Below, piece by piece: positions 52,014-60,018 of a DNA stretch of 64,000 nucleotides. This DNA is from Ravibacter sp964559125 (GTDB lineage: Bacteria; Bacteroidota; Bacteroidia; Cytophagales; Spirosomataceae), in NCBI GenBank assembly GCA_964559125.1, contig CAZLGW010000014.1, forward strand, positions 69,678-133,677, read 5' to 3'. Numbering within the stretch: the stretch's first letter is position 1; every line of letters starts with the position of its first letter. A program made the translations under genes and the position numbers. The notes beneath the pieces were generated by a model. The model made no database searches. It saw nothing but the letters and a program-made list of their open reading frames with translations, and was not told the DNA's origin.

Positions 52014-52366
52014 ACAGTCGTATTCCAGGTGGAAAGGCAAAGGAATATTTTTGCTGTAAGTTATATAAAATTGCGGTGAGGAGGCAGGGGTTGTATATAA
52101 AGATATTTCCACACGTATAGATGCGGTGGTTTTATTTATTTTTCGGGTTAATGTAGGACTATTTGATTTTTATATAAATCTTTGTGGCAAGCCTGTGAGG
52201 ATAGTTACAACAGAAGGTGTGTAAAATGGTTTTTTAGGGTATAATTTAAAAGTAATTTGAAAGATAGCTTTAAAAAATTTTGCCTAAAGACATTATTTCC
52301 AAACAATTTTTGTTTCTTTGTGTTCATAGCGCTTGTATATTTTACCAAATAACAATTAGTTTTATC
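52014..52366. other. AT-rich divergent gap with cold-shock gene promoter
   Basis: 353 bases with no gene. Near the right end (52318-52343) lies TTG-N15-TATATTTT, the csp promoter. I see no other structure apart from a modest TTCCTTTG element in the minus orientation near 52052-52059 that might serve the DUF6044 gene. Confidence 0.5.
52318..52343 (+). promoter_or_regulatory. Promoter of the cold-shock gene
   Basis: TTTG ending at 52320, a 15-base spacer, then TATATTTT (one base off TAnnTTTG). A short leader of about 20 bases follows. Confidence 0.5.
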
Positions 52367-52561
52367 ATGCCAACGGGTACAGTTAAATTTTTCAATGAAG
52401 CAAAGGGTTTCGGCTTTATTGTGGATGACGAATCGAACAAAGATATTTTTGTGCACGTAACAGGCCTTGGGGGCCTGACAATTAAAGAGAAGGACCAGGT
52501 AGAGTATGATATTGTTGACGGGAAGAAAGGTCTGAATGCAGTAAACGTGAAAAAATTATAG
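52367..52561 (+). CDS. Cold-shock domain protein
   Basis: 64 residues, a complete CspA-type OB fold: GTVKFFNEAKGFGFIVDDE (RNP1, with the usual KGFGFI) and DIFVHVTGLGG (RNP2 IFVHV). A start 29 codons earlier is possible in frame but has no homology. RNA chaperone. The secreted-protein gene follows after 28 bases. Confidence 0.95.
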   Translation: MPTGTVKFFNEAKGFGFIVDDESNKDIFVHVTGLGGLTIKEKDQVEYDIVDGKKGLNAVNVKKL

Positions 52562-52589
52562 TTTGTCCTTTGGTTTCTCAAGAGAAGCT

Positions 52590-53594
52590 ATGGCAGGGGT
52601 CATAGCTTTTTTTGTTTCGCTTTTTTGCTGCAGCACTATCCTGTTTGCGCAAAAAATTAATGAAACAGTACGGGTAATGCTACCCGACAGTATGGCGCCC
52701 GGTTCCAGGGAGTTTTCGGGCCTGGCGACTTGGGGAGGCAGGCTATATTTTCTCGGGGAAAACAGGGATAACCACCTGAAAGTGCCTACAGCAGGAATAT
52801 ACAGCATCGGGCTGGACGACCTGGATGAAAGTATAGAAAAAGCAGGCCGGCAGGTTTCGCAATTCCGGTTTCACCCGCTTTTGGGGATTGAGAAAATCCA
52901 GGAGCTGAGGGGTTACCAGGGACTCGAAGCGCTGGTATTTCAGAGCGACAGGTTCTTCTGTACGGTAGAGACCGAGCTTTATACAGATAGCTGTTTCCTG
53001 ATTACAGGCAGGGTACAGGGAGACAAATTCGTGATAGATACCTCCCGGATCGTGGTCATGGAAAAGCCCCTGCAGGCAAATGGCGATAAGATATTTAATG
53101 CGAGTTTTGAAGCACTGGCCCTGTCGCGCAATGATCTGTATGCCTTTTTTGAGTTTAACGGGTTTGCCCGGAACTATGCATACAGGATCGATACCCGTAC
53201 ACTGGAGACGGAAAAGGTTCCTCTTGACAGAAAGATTTCATTTCGTGTAACCGACGCTGTCCACTGGAAAAACCGGCATATACTGGCCGTTAACTATTTC
53301 TTCCCTATGAAAGCCGAAGTAATCTACCAGGAATCAGCGCCGGAAAAAGACAGGTTGCAGGTGCAAAGCGGGAATGATGGTAAATGGCATCCTTTTGCGA
53401 GACTGCTGGTATTGAAAGTAAAAGGGAAAAAGATAAAGGTGAAGCGGTATATACCAATGCCGGAGGAGCTCTGGACTACTAATTGGGAAGGTGCGGCTTT
53501 GCATAAAAACGGTGTTTTACTGGTCAACGATAAGTTCGTTAAAAACGGAGGACACGAAACACAACTCATTTACTTACATTTGGAGCGGAAATGA
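52590..53594 (+). CDS. Secreted protein, possible beta-propeller, function unknown
   Basis: 334 residues from the ATG at 52590; a TTG 9 codons earlier is less likely. A signal peptide ends near LFAQ. The body has repeats of strand-rich segments with FSGLATWGGRLYFLGENRDN, GLEALVFQSDRFFCTVET, FEALALSRNDLYAFFEFNG and WEGAALHKNGVLLVNDK. The pattern of GLA/EAL turns suggests a propeller like those of the phytase-esterase type. No active-site motif was identified. Confidence 0.7.
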   Translation: MAGVIAFFVSLFCCSTILFAQKINETVRVMLPDSMAPGSREFSGLATWGGRLYFLGENRDNHLKVPTAGIYSIGLDDLDESIEKAGRQVSQFRFHPLLGIEKIQELRGYQGLEALVFQSDRFFCTVETELYTDSCFLITGRVQGDKFVIDTSRIVVMEKPLQANGDKIFNASFEALALSRNDLYAFFEFNGFARNYAYRIDTRTLETEKVPLDRKISFRVTDAVHWKNRHILAVNYFFPMKAEVIYQESAPEKDRLQVQSGNDGKWHPFARLLVLKVKGKKIKVKRYIPMPEELWTTNWEGAALHKNGVLLVNDKFVKNGGHETQLIYLHLERK

Positions 53595-53724
53595 CAGTTT
53601 CCTGACCCGGACAGATTCAAGAGGGCACAGGCCAACGGAGGGTAAATACCCGGATTGAGCCGGCAGATAGGGCCTGCGATACCTGTAAGGACGGAACCTG
53701 TAATGCTGCTATAACTAAATTGTG

Positions 53725-54888
53725 ATGAAAGCTTCCTCTGTCGTGAGGTTCGGATTTACCCTGGTGATCGGAGCTTCCCTTATTATATCGGCCACGCAAT
53801 GCAGGTCGTCCCGGAAAGCGCTGAAAAGCGGCAGGTATTATGACGCGGTCATGATAGCCGCCAAAAAGCTGAAAGACACCCCCGGTCACAGCGCTTCGCT
53901 GGAAGCGCTTACTACCGGCTACCCCAAGGCGGTGGGCACGCATCTGGGGGCTATAAGGAAACTGGAGAACGGAGGGCCTGAATTTTATTGGGAACAGATT
54001 GTCAGCCAGTATGATAAGCTGAACAAAATGTACCATAGCATAGCGCAATGCGCGGTTTGCCTCAATGCCGTCGATGCCAGGGATTATGAGCAAGAGGAGA
54101 AGGATGCCAGGAATGCGGCGGCAGAAGCGAGATACAGGGAAGGCAGGAAATGGCTGGCCGACGGGTCGCGGGAAAGTGCGCGAAAGGCGTATGTCCATTT
54201 TGAAACTGCCGACCAGATGGTGCCTGGCTATCGCGATGTGGGATCGAAACTGATTGAATCCCTCGATCTGGCGACGTTTAAGGTGGTTATTGAACAGGTC
54301 CAGGTAACGTCAAAGGTATACCAGTTGAGTAACGCGTATTTCCAGGAGAAGGTAAACGAGTTCCTGAAATCGAATGTGAGGGAAAACCGCTTTGTGCGCT
54401 ATTATACACCGGAGGAGGCAGAAGGGGCGAAGCTGAAACCCGATCATGTCGTAACGCTTCAGTTCGATGACTTCGTGGTAGGGCAGACGCTCCTGGAGAG
54501 AAACACCGAAACGATGACAAGTAAGGATAGCGTCAAGGTAGGAGAGACCAAAATCAGGGATAAGGCGCAGCCGGTATACGGCAAGGTAACGGCGAAATTC
54601 ACGCATTCGCGGAAAACCGTTGTGTCGGGCGGAATTCTTGACCTGAGCATCGGGGAGTTCGGGACCGGCCGGAAGGTTCACCAGGATAAATTGTCAGGAG
54701 AATATACCTGGGTATGTGAATGGGGAAGCTACACAGGCGACGAGCGCGCCCTGACGCCGGCACAGAAGTCGATGGCAAAGCAGCGGGAATTACAGCCGCC
54801 GGCGCCCCAGGAGCTGTTCATCGAATTCAGCAAGCCGTTATACGATCAGCTGACCCGGAAATTAAGAAATTTCTACAAGTCCTACTAA
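53725..54888 (+). CDS. Lipoprotein with tetratricopeptide-like N-terminus, function unknown
   Basis: 387 residues from the ATG at 53725. The signal ends with ISATQC (Cys26). The N-terminal half has helical repeats (YYDAVMIAAKKLKDTPGH, EARYREGRKWLADGSRESARKAYVHFETADQMVPGY) that read like TPR pairs; the C-terminal half is beta-rich. Envelope-located; partner unknown. It stands alone. Confidence 0.72.
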   Translation: MKASSVVRFGFTLVIGASLIISATQCRSSRKALKSGRYYDAVMIAAKKLKDTPGHSASLEALTTGYPKAVGTHLGAIRKLENGGPEFYWEQIVSQYDKLNKMYHSIAQCAVCLNAVDARDYEQEEKDARNAAAEARYREGRKWLADGSRESARKAYVHFETADQMVPGYRDVGSKLIESLDLATFKVVIEQVQVTSKVYQLSNAYFQEKVNEFLKSNVRENRFVRYYTPEEAEGAKLKPDHVVTLQFDDFVVGQTLLERNTETMTSKDSVKVGETKIRDKAQPVYGKVTAKFTHSRKTVVSGGILDLSIGEFGTGRKVHQDKLSGEYTWVCEWGSYTGDERALTPAQKSMAKQRELQPPAPQELFIEFSKPLYDQLTRKLRNFYKSY

Positions 54889-55062
54889 ACCGCTGAGTTG
54901 CAGGAAAGGCAGCGCCCGGGTAAGGGAAGCACCGGTAAACAATAATCATTTAGAGTTTGTAATCCGGCAATGCCTTCTTTACTTTGTAAGGAAGACGGGA
55001 AACGTGGCGGTAAGAATATAAGGAGAGGTCCAGTCAGGTAACTAATTATAAATTTTAAACGA

Positions 55063-55899
55063 ATGAAGTTATACAGGGTTCCACATTCGGTTTTGGTAGA
55101 AAAAGACGGGGTTTATTATCCTGTCAACGGCCTTGAATGGGATGAAATAGTTAACCGGGATAACCTCTATGAGTGGTTGCTGAACGAAATTGAAAGTATC
55201 GTTCCGGTGAGGTTCAATTCCGATCAGCCGATGCCTGAAGTCCTGACTCCGATAGGAAGCCAGGAGATCTGGGCTTCCGGGGTGACTTATTTCAGAAGCA
55301 AGGAAGCCCGTATGGAAGAGTCTGAAAAAGCAGGGGGCGGTAGTTTTTATGACAGGGTTTACGACGCCGACAGGCCTGAGTTGTTTTTCAAATCGCTGGC
55401 ATGGAGGGCCAGGGGGAACGGCGAAGACGTTCGTGTAAGGAAAGATTCTCATTGGAATGTTCCGGAGCCCGAGCTGACTCTCTTTGCGACCTCGTCAGGA
55501 AAGCTGGTGGGCTATACCATAGGCAATGATATGAGTTCGAGGAGTATAGAAGGGGAGAACCCGCTCTATCTTCCGCAGGCAAAAAGCTATGACGGTTCCA
55601 CCTCGATAGGCCCCTGCCTGTATGTGCCTGAAGAGCCTATTCCTTCGGATACTTCTATTCATATAGGGATCTTCAGAGAAGGGATAGAGGTTTTCGGGGG
55701 AGAAGTAACGGTTGCGCAGATGAAAAGAAAGCCTGAAGAGTTGTTGCATTATCTTTTCAGGGAGATGACGTTCCCTGCCGGTGTTTACCTGATGACCGGT
55801 ACCGGGATTATACCGCCTTCCGAGTTTACGCTGAATTCCGGCGATGTGATACAAATCACCATCCAGCATATAGGAGTGCTTACCAATACGGTTGCCTGA
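55063..55899 (+). CDS. Fumarylacetoacetate hydrolase family protein
   Basis: 278 residues. Family features: EIWASGVTYFRSKEAR, VPEPELTLFA with metal-binding Glu residues, VGYTIGNDMSSRSIEGENPLYLPQAKSYDGSTSIGP and a GTGIIPPSEFTLNSGD end. Related enzymes include 2-keto-3-deoxy sugar-acid dehydratases and 2-hydroxyhepta-dienedioate-type isomerases. Context (lone gene) does not reveal which. Cytosolic. Confidence 0.88.
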   Translation: MKLYRVPHSVLVEKDGVYYPVNGLEWDEIVNRDNLYEWLLNEIESIVPVRFNSDQPMPEVLTPIGSQEIWASGVTYFRSKEARMEESEKAGGGSFYDRVYDADRPELFFKSLAWRARGNGEDVRVRKDSHWNVPEPELTLFATSSGKLVGYTIGNDMSSRSIEGENPLYLPQAKSYDGSTSIGPCLYVPEEPIPSDTSIHIGIFREGIEVFGGEVTVAQMKRKPEELLHYLFREMTFPAGVYLMTGTGIIPPSEFTLNSGDVIQITIQHIGVLTNTVA

Positions 55900-55997
55900 T
55901 CCGCAGGAACACAATAGCATACCGATATTTGCGTTTTTCTTACGGAAGCTTAAATTAAATACGAGTTGTTCAATTAATTTTTTAATTTTTTATCTCA

Positions 55998-56405
55998 ATG
56001 GAGTTGAAAACTGTTTCTACCCTCAAAAGCCTTTTATTGTGCTTTGTCCTGTTATCGTTCGTAACCTCCTGTAAAAAAGAGGATGAGGATGATTGTGTTC
56101 TGCCGGCTCTCTCTCTCCAGATTGTAGGCGAATGGCAGGCGGATGTATCCGGTTTTGGCAAAATCCCGCTGACTTTTACATCGGGCGGAGTAATCGAGGG
56201 GAACCTGGCCCAATACCTGGAGCAGCTCTCGTTGCTAGGGAATATTGATGATCGTATTCTATACCAGGTAACGAGTGATGCCGCTATGAATATCATTGTT
56301 ACCGAGGGAGACGAACAAACAACTTTTTCGCTTAATGTTCAGGAACGTACCTGCGAAAAAATAGTGCTCAGTACTACGGGTGTAGTGATTACCCTGACAG
56401 ATTAA
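55998..56405 (+). CDS. Small lipoprotein, function unknown
   Basis: 135 residues. The signal ends at Cys25 (FVTSCKK), followed by KKEDEDD, a charged spacer common in surface-exposed Bacteroidota lipoproteins. The mature part is short and beta-rich (IVGEWQADVSGFGKIPLTF, NIIVTEGDEQTTFSLNVQ), a lipocalin-like length. Two later cysteines (Cys33, Cys123) could bridge. Confidence 0.75.
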   Translation: MELKTVSTLKSLLLCFVLLSFVTSCKKEDEDDCVLPALSLQIVGEWQADVSGFGKIPLTFTSGGVIEGNLAQYLEQLSLLGNIDDRILYQVTSDAAMNIIVTEGDEQTTFSLNVQERTCEKIVLSTTGVVITLTD

Positions 56406-56431
56406 AAGTGCTCCGGAAGTTAAGAAAAAGC

Positions 56432-56467
56432 AAAAAGTGGTGCAGATCCCGATCTGCACCACTTTTT
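56432..56467. terminator. Bidirectional terminator
   Basis: A 17-base perfect stem (core AAGTGGTGCAGATC) with almost no loop, A run on one side and T run on the other. It serves both the lipoprotein gene (+) and gmd (-). Confidence 0.9.
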
Positions 56468-56490
56468 TGTTCGGATTCAGGGGCCTTCTA

Positions 56491-57603
56491 TTATTCGTAG
56501 TAATTCATGGGAGCATGGCCGGACTGTTCCAACAACCTGTCTTTTTTGAATAATTCGAGGTCAGCCTGCATCATGTCCTTAACGAGCCCGTTGAGGTCAT
56601 ATTTAGGCTGCCAGCCCAGTTTTGTTTTCGATTTGGTCGGGTCTCCGATCAGGAGATCTACTTCCGTCGGCCTGAAATAACGCTCGTCGATGGCCAGTAC
56701 CAGCTTTCCGGCAGGTAGTTGGTATTCGGGGTTATGGCATTTGAGGACATGTCCTGTCTCGTTTATACCTTCGCCTCTGAACTCTATTTCAACTCCTACT
56801 TCAGCAAAGGCAAGCTTTACAAAATCCCTTATGCTGGTAGTAACCCCTGTTGCGATTACATAGTCTTCCGGCTTTTCCTGCTGCAGGATCAGCCACATAG
56901 CCTCCACATAATCTTCTGCATGTCCCCAGTCGCGTTGAGCATCGAGGTTGCCCAGGTGTACTTTATCCTGGAGCCCGAGGGCGATCCTTGAAACAGCCCT
57001 GGTGATTTTCCGGGTCACGAAAGTCTCTCCCCTGAGGGGTGATTCATGGTTGAAAAGAATCCCGTTGCAGGCAAACATGTTATAAGCCTCCCTGTAGTTG
57101 ACGGTGATCCAGAATGCATACATTTTGGCGACAGCGTAGGGGGAGCGGGGATAAAAGGGAGTTTTCTCCGACTGCGGAACTTCCTGTACCAACCCGTAGA
57201 GCTCGGAAGTGGATGCCTGGTATATCCTGGTTTTTTCGGTCAGCCCGAGCAGTCTTACCGCTTCCAGTATCCGTAAAGTCCCTATGCCGTCGACGTTAGC
57301 TGTATATTCGGGCTCTTCAAAGCTCACGCGTACGTGCGACATGGCGCCGAGGTTATAAATCTCATTCGGCTGTACTTCCTGGATGATCCTGATAATGTTG
57401 GTAGAATCGCTGAGATCGCCGAAATGCAGGATCAGGCGTGGATCGGCTTCGTGAGGGTCCTCATAAAGATGATCTATCCTTTGCGTATTAAAAAGCGAGG
57501 TCCTTCTTTTAATCCCGTGAACTTCATATCCTTTTTTAAGTAAAAGTTCAGCCAGGTATGCTCCGTCCTGCCCGGTAATCCCGGTGATTAACGCTTTTTT
57601 CAT
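56491..57603 (-). CDS. gmd: GDP-mannose 4,6-dehydratase
   Basis: 370 residues. NADP-binding GITGQDGAYLAELLLKKGYEVHG, the RRTSLFNTQRID loop and the catalytic pattern with Ser-Thr (YQASTSELYG) and YAVAKMYAFW (YxxxK) define GMD. It converts GDP-mannose to GDP-4-keto-6-deoxymannose, on the way to GDP-fucose, GDP-rhamnose or GDP-colitose type sugars for surface glycans. No fcl/wcaG partner lies next to it here. 48 bases downstream of the SPOR lipoprotein on the same strand. Confidence 0.97.
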   Translation of the reverse strand: MKKALITGITGQDGAYLAELLLKKGYEVHGIKRRTSLFNTQRIDHLYEDPHEADPRLILHFGDLSDSTNIIRIIQEVQPNEIYNLGAMSHVRVSFEEPEYTANVDGIGTLRILEAVRLLGLTEKTRIYQASTSELYGLVQEVPQSEKTPFYPRSPYAVAKMYAFWITVNYREAYNMFACNGILFNHESPLRGETFVTRKITRAVSRIALGLQDKVHLGNLDAQRDWGHAEDYVEAMWLILQQEKPEDYVIATGVTTSIRDFVKLAFAEVGVEIEFRGEGINETGHVLKCHNPEYQLPAGKLVLAIDERYFRPTEVDLLIGDPTKSKTKLGWQPKYDLNGLVKDMMQADLELFKKDRLLEQSGHAPMNYYE

Positions 57604-57651
57604 TTGTATAAATTGTTAAATGTCTGATCTCCGAAGTCGCTCACGACCGTT

Positions 57652-58218
57652 TCATCTGTTGTCCATAGCCTGCAGCAGGCCTTTTTCTATTTCTATTTTA
57701 TCGGGAACAATGACGGCTGAAGTATACTGAAGTTTTACCGACGAGAGTATATGCTCTGCCTCTGATTTGCTCATAAAGTCACCTATTTTAACTCTGTAGG
57801 TTGGCTGATTAAATGTGATATATGGCGAAAGTTCGGGGAAGTTCCTGTATATAAACGACTTTGCGGCATCTGCTTCCGACCTGATATTGCCTACGTACAG
57901 CTGTATCCTGTAGCCTGGCATATATTTTACCGATTTGTTCTGCTGGTTGATAGTCTGGATTATTTCTGAAAGCTCTTTGTTGACAGATGCGGGCGCTTCT
58001 GCGGGTTTCGGGCTGCTTACAGGGGCCTCATTTGTTTTGGCAACCGGGGCATTCCCTTTTACCATCACCTCGTCGTCATTAAACTGGTAGCGGGGACGGA
58101 CTTTGGAGAGGTCCTGCTGGTACGGATTACTGCTCCCGGGCCGTATAGCCGGTGCGCAGGAGGTAATAATTACTCCGGTAAAGCAGGCGAAAAATATGTA
58201 TGAAAAAAAAATACGCAT
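57652..58218 (-). CDS. SPOR domain lipoprotein
   Basis: 188 residues. A lipoprotein signal ends with IITSC (Cys21). A low-complexity Pro/Ala/Glu linker leads to a SPOR domain (YRIQLYVGNIRSEADAAKSFIYR, TYRVKIGDFMSKSEAEHILSSVK), which binds denuded peptidoglycan. Likely peptidoglycan-facing envelope protein. Divergent from murB across a shared regulatory gap. Confidence 0.9.
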   Translation of the reverse strand: MRIFFSYIFFACFTGVIITSCAPAIRPGSSNPYQQDLSKVRPRYQFNDDEVMVKGNAPVAKTNEAPVSSPKPAEAPASVNKELSEIIQTINQQNKSVKYMPGYRIQLYVGNIRSEADAAKSFIYRNFPELSPYITFNQPTYRVKIGDFMSKSEAEHILSSVKLQYTSAVIVPDKIEIEKGLLQAMDNR

Positions 58219-58251
58219 CGCGACGTCTTATGGAAACAGGCAATATTACGG

Positions 58252-58330
58252 CAAAAGTACAAAAAAAGACTAATGAACGTTTTCAAATCCCCACCCGGGT
58301 GGGAGGCACCGGGGAAAAAGTTTAAATTTG
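58252..58330. promoter_or_regulatory. Divergent promoter region of SPOR gene and murB
   Basis: Minus-strand TACTTTTG (58259-58252) serves the SPOR gene and plus-strand TAAATTTG (58323-58330) serves murB; both are exact -7 elements. A perfect 14-base palindrome CCCACCCGGGTGGG (58290-58303) sits between them. Confidence 0.55.
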
Positions 58331-58373
58331 GCCTGTTTACCTTAATAACAACAACGATAACTGGATTGATATA

Positions 58374-59390
58374 GTGCAATTTTTAGAAAACTATTCCCTG
58401 CGTGCCCTGAATACGTTTGGAATCGAAGCCAGGGCAAGGGTTTTTTCCGCTGCCACCTGTTTGGGAGAGCTGATGACGGCGCTCGAATATGCCCATAGCA
58501 GGAATATGGGGTTGTTTGTGTTGGGGGGAGGGAGTAACATCCTGCTGCTGGAAAATCCGGATTTCCTGGTTTTAAAAAATAACCTGCTGGGGATTGAAAT
58601 CCTGGAAGAAAGTGAAAAGCTGGTCCGTCTGAGGGTAGGAGGAGGAGTTGTGTGGCATGACCTGGTCTCTCATGCCGTAGCGAAAGGATGGGGAGGCATA
58701 GAAAACCTCTCCCTCATACCGGGAACCGTCGGCGCAGCACCGATCCAGAATATCGGTGCCTACGGGACGGAAATCAAAGACGTATTCGAGAGCCTGGAAG
58801 CGGTAAATATGACTACGGGCGATATACGATTTTTTTCTCATGCCGACTGCCGGTTCGGTTACCGCGATAGTATCTTTAAACGGGAGGAAAAAGGACGGTG
58901 GATTATTACGTCCGTGATCTTACAGCTCAGGAAAACCGGGGAGGTCAACACGTCTTACGGAGATATCCGGGAAGTGCTCCGGGGCGCGGGCATAGAGCAT
59001 CCTGGGATAGCAGATGTAAGCCGGGCTGTGATACAGATCAGGCGCAGTAAGCTGCCAGACCCTGCCGAGATCGGGAATGCCGGAAGTTTTTTCAAGAACC
59101 CGGAGGTGCCCGAAGCATTTTTCAAGGAACTGAAGGAGCGTTTCCCGGCGATGCCCGGCTATCCTGCAGAGAGCGGAGAGGTGAAGATACCTGCGGGCTG
59201 GCTGATAGAATCTAACGGTTGGAAAGGGTATAGGGAAGGTAATGTCGGAGTTCATAGCCGACAGGCCCTGGTGCTGGTCAATCACGGAGGTGCAACCGGC
59301 GGGGAAATCAGGGATCTAGCTTCCAGGATACAGGAATCTGTGGACGAGAAGTATGGTATAAAACTTCAACCCGAAGTGAATTATATCTGA
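58374..59390 (+). CDS. murB: UDP-N-acetylmuramate dehydrogenase
   Basis: 338 residues starting with GTG at 58374; no in-frame ATG precedes it, and the beginning (QFLENYSLRALNTFGI) agrees with the family. FAD-binding LGGGSNILLLEN, NLSLIPGTVGAAPIQNIGAYGTEI, GYRDSIFK and SFFKNPEVP support MurB type I. It reduces UDP-GlcNAc-enolpyruvate with NADPH in peptidoglycan synthesis. Confidence 0.96.
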   Translation: MQFLENYSLRALNTFGIEARARVFSAATCLGELMTALEYAHSRNMGLFVLGGGSNILLLENPDFLVLKNNLLGIEILEESEKLVRLRVGGGVVWHDLVSHAVAKGWGGIENLSLIPGTVGAAPIQNIGAYGTEIKDVFESLEAVNMTTGDIRFFSHADCRFGYRDSIFKREEKGRWIITSVILQLRKTGEVNTSYGDIREVLRGAGIEHPGIADVSRAVIQIRRSKLPDPAEIGNAGSFFKNPEVPEAFFKELKERFPAMPGYPAESGEVKIPAGWLIESNGWKGYREGNVGVHSRQALVLVNHGGATGGEIRDLASRIQESVDEKYGIKLQPEVNYI

Positions 59391-59558
59391 ATGTCCAGGC
59401 CTTCCACACATGGCGGTTTATTGAAGAACCCCGGAAAAGCAGACTGAGGCGCCTGAACGGGCGGGATTCCGGCAGGTTATTGTATTTTACTGTTCTTAAA
59501 TTGTAAAAACATAACTATTTTAAGGAGTGTGATGCTTATTTATTTGATAATCATGTAA

Positions 59559-59584
59559 TTGTAATTTTGGTGTTTGTATATTTG
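59559..59584 (+). promoter_or_regulatory. Promoter of the CBM48 gene
   Basis: TTG at 59559-59561, a 15-base spacer and exact TATATTTG at 59577-59584; the start codon is 27 bases further on. Confidence 0.6.
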
Positions 59585-59611
59585 TAACGTTTAATCAAAC
59601 ATCACAAAAAA

Positions 59612-59923
59612 ATGGCATTATCTAAGCAATTTATCAAAAGCAAGTCTGCCTTCAAGGTAACATTCTCTGTTCCTGCCGAGATAGCTGCTGACGTAAAAGA
59701 AGTATCGGTGCTAGGTGAGTTCAACGGATGGGATCCTAATGAAGCAGCTAAGTTGAAAAAGCAGAAAGATGGCTCCTATAAAGGAGCGGTTGAGCTTACA
59801 GGCGGACGTGAATACCAGTTTCGCTACCTGCTCGACGGCGAGAAATGGATTAACGATCTGGCTGCTGACAAATATGTGCCGGCCGGAGTAGCCGAAGAAG
59901 AAAACTCGGTAGTGGTGCTGTAA
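59612..59923 (+). CDS. Isoamylase early-set (CBM48/AMPK1-type) domain protein
   Basis: 103 residues: a single carbohydrate-binding fold (VTFSVPAEIAADVKEVSVLGEFNGWDPNEAAKLKK, GGREYQFRYLLDGEKWINDLAADKYVP) with the FNGW sugar-contact motif and conserved tryptophans. There is no catalytic domain. Probable cytosolic glycogen-associated regulator or stress protein. It has a strong promoter and a large palindrome immediately after, suggesting high expression. Confidence 0.9.
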   Translation: MALSKQFIKSKSAFKVTFSVPAEIAADVKEVSVLGEFNGWDPNEAAKLKKQKDGSYKGAVELTGGREYQFRYLLDGEKWINDLAADKYVPAGVAEEENSVVVL

Positions 59924-59941
59924 TCTGAAGTTTTCACCACA

Positions 59942-59996
59942 AAGGCACGAAGGCTACACAAAGATAATATTTTACTTTGTGTAGCCTTCGTGCCTT
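59942..59996. repeat. Perfect 22-bp inverted repeat (CACAAAG type)
   Basis: Arms 59942-59963 and 59975-59996 (containing GGCACGAAGGCTACACAAAG) are perfectly complementary around an 11-base AT loop. The arm sequences resemble those at 17439-17609. Between convergent genes, it probably terminates both. Confidence 0.85.
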
Positions 59997-60018
59997 CTAT
60001 GTTGATAAATCGTGAATC

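Noticed and set aside
53617..54198. Long minus-strand frame (193 codons) opposite the TPR-like lipoprotein
   Set aside because: It is a shadow of the plus-strand gene, which has a clear lipoprotein signal.
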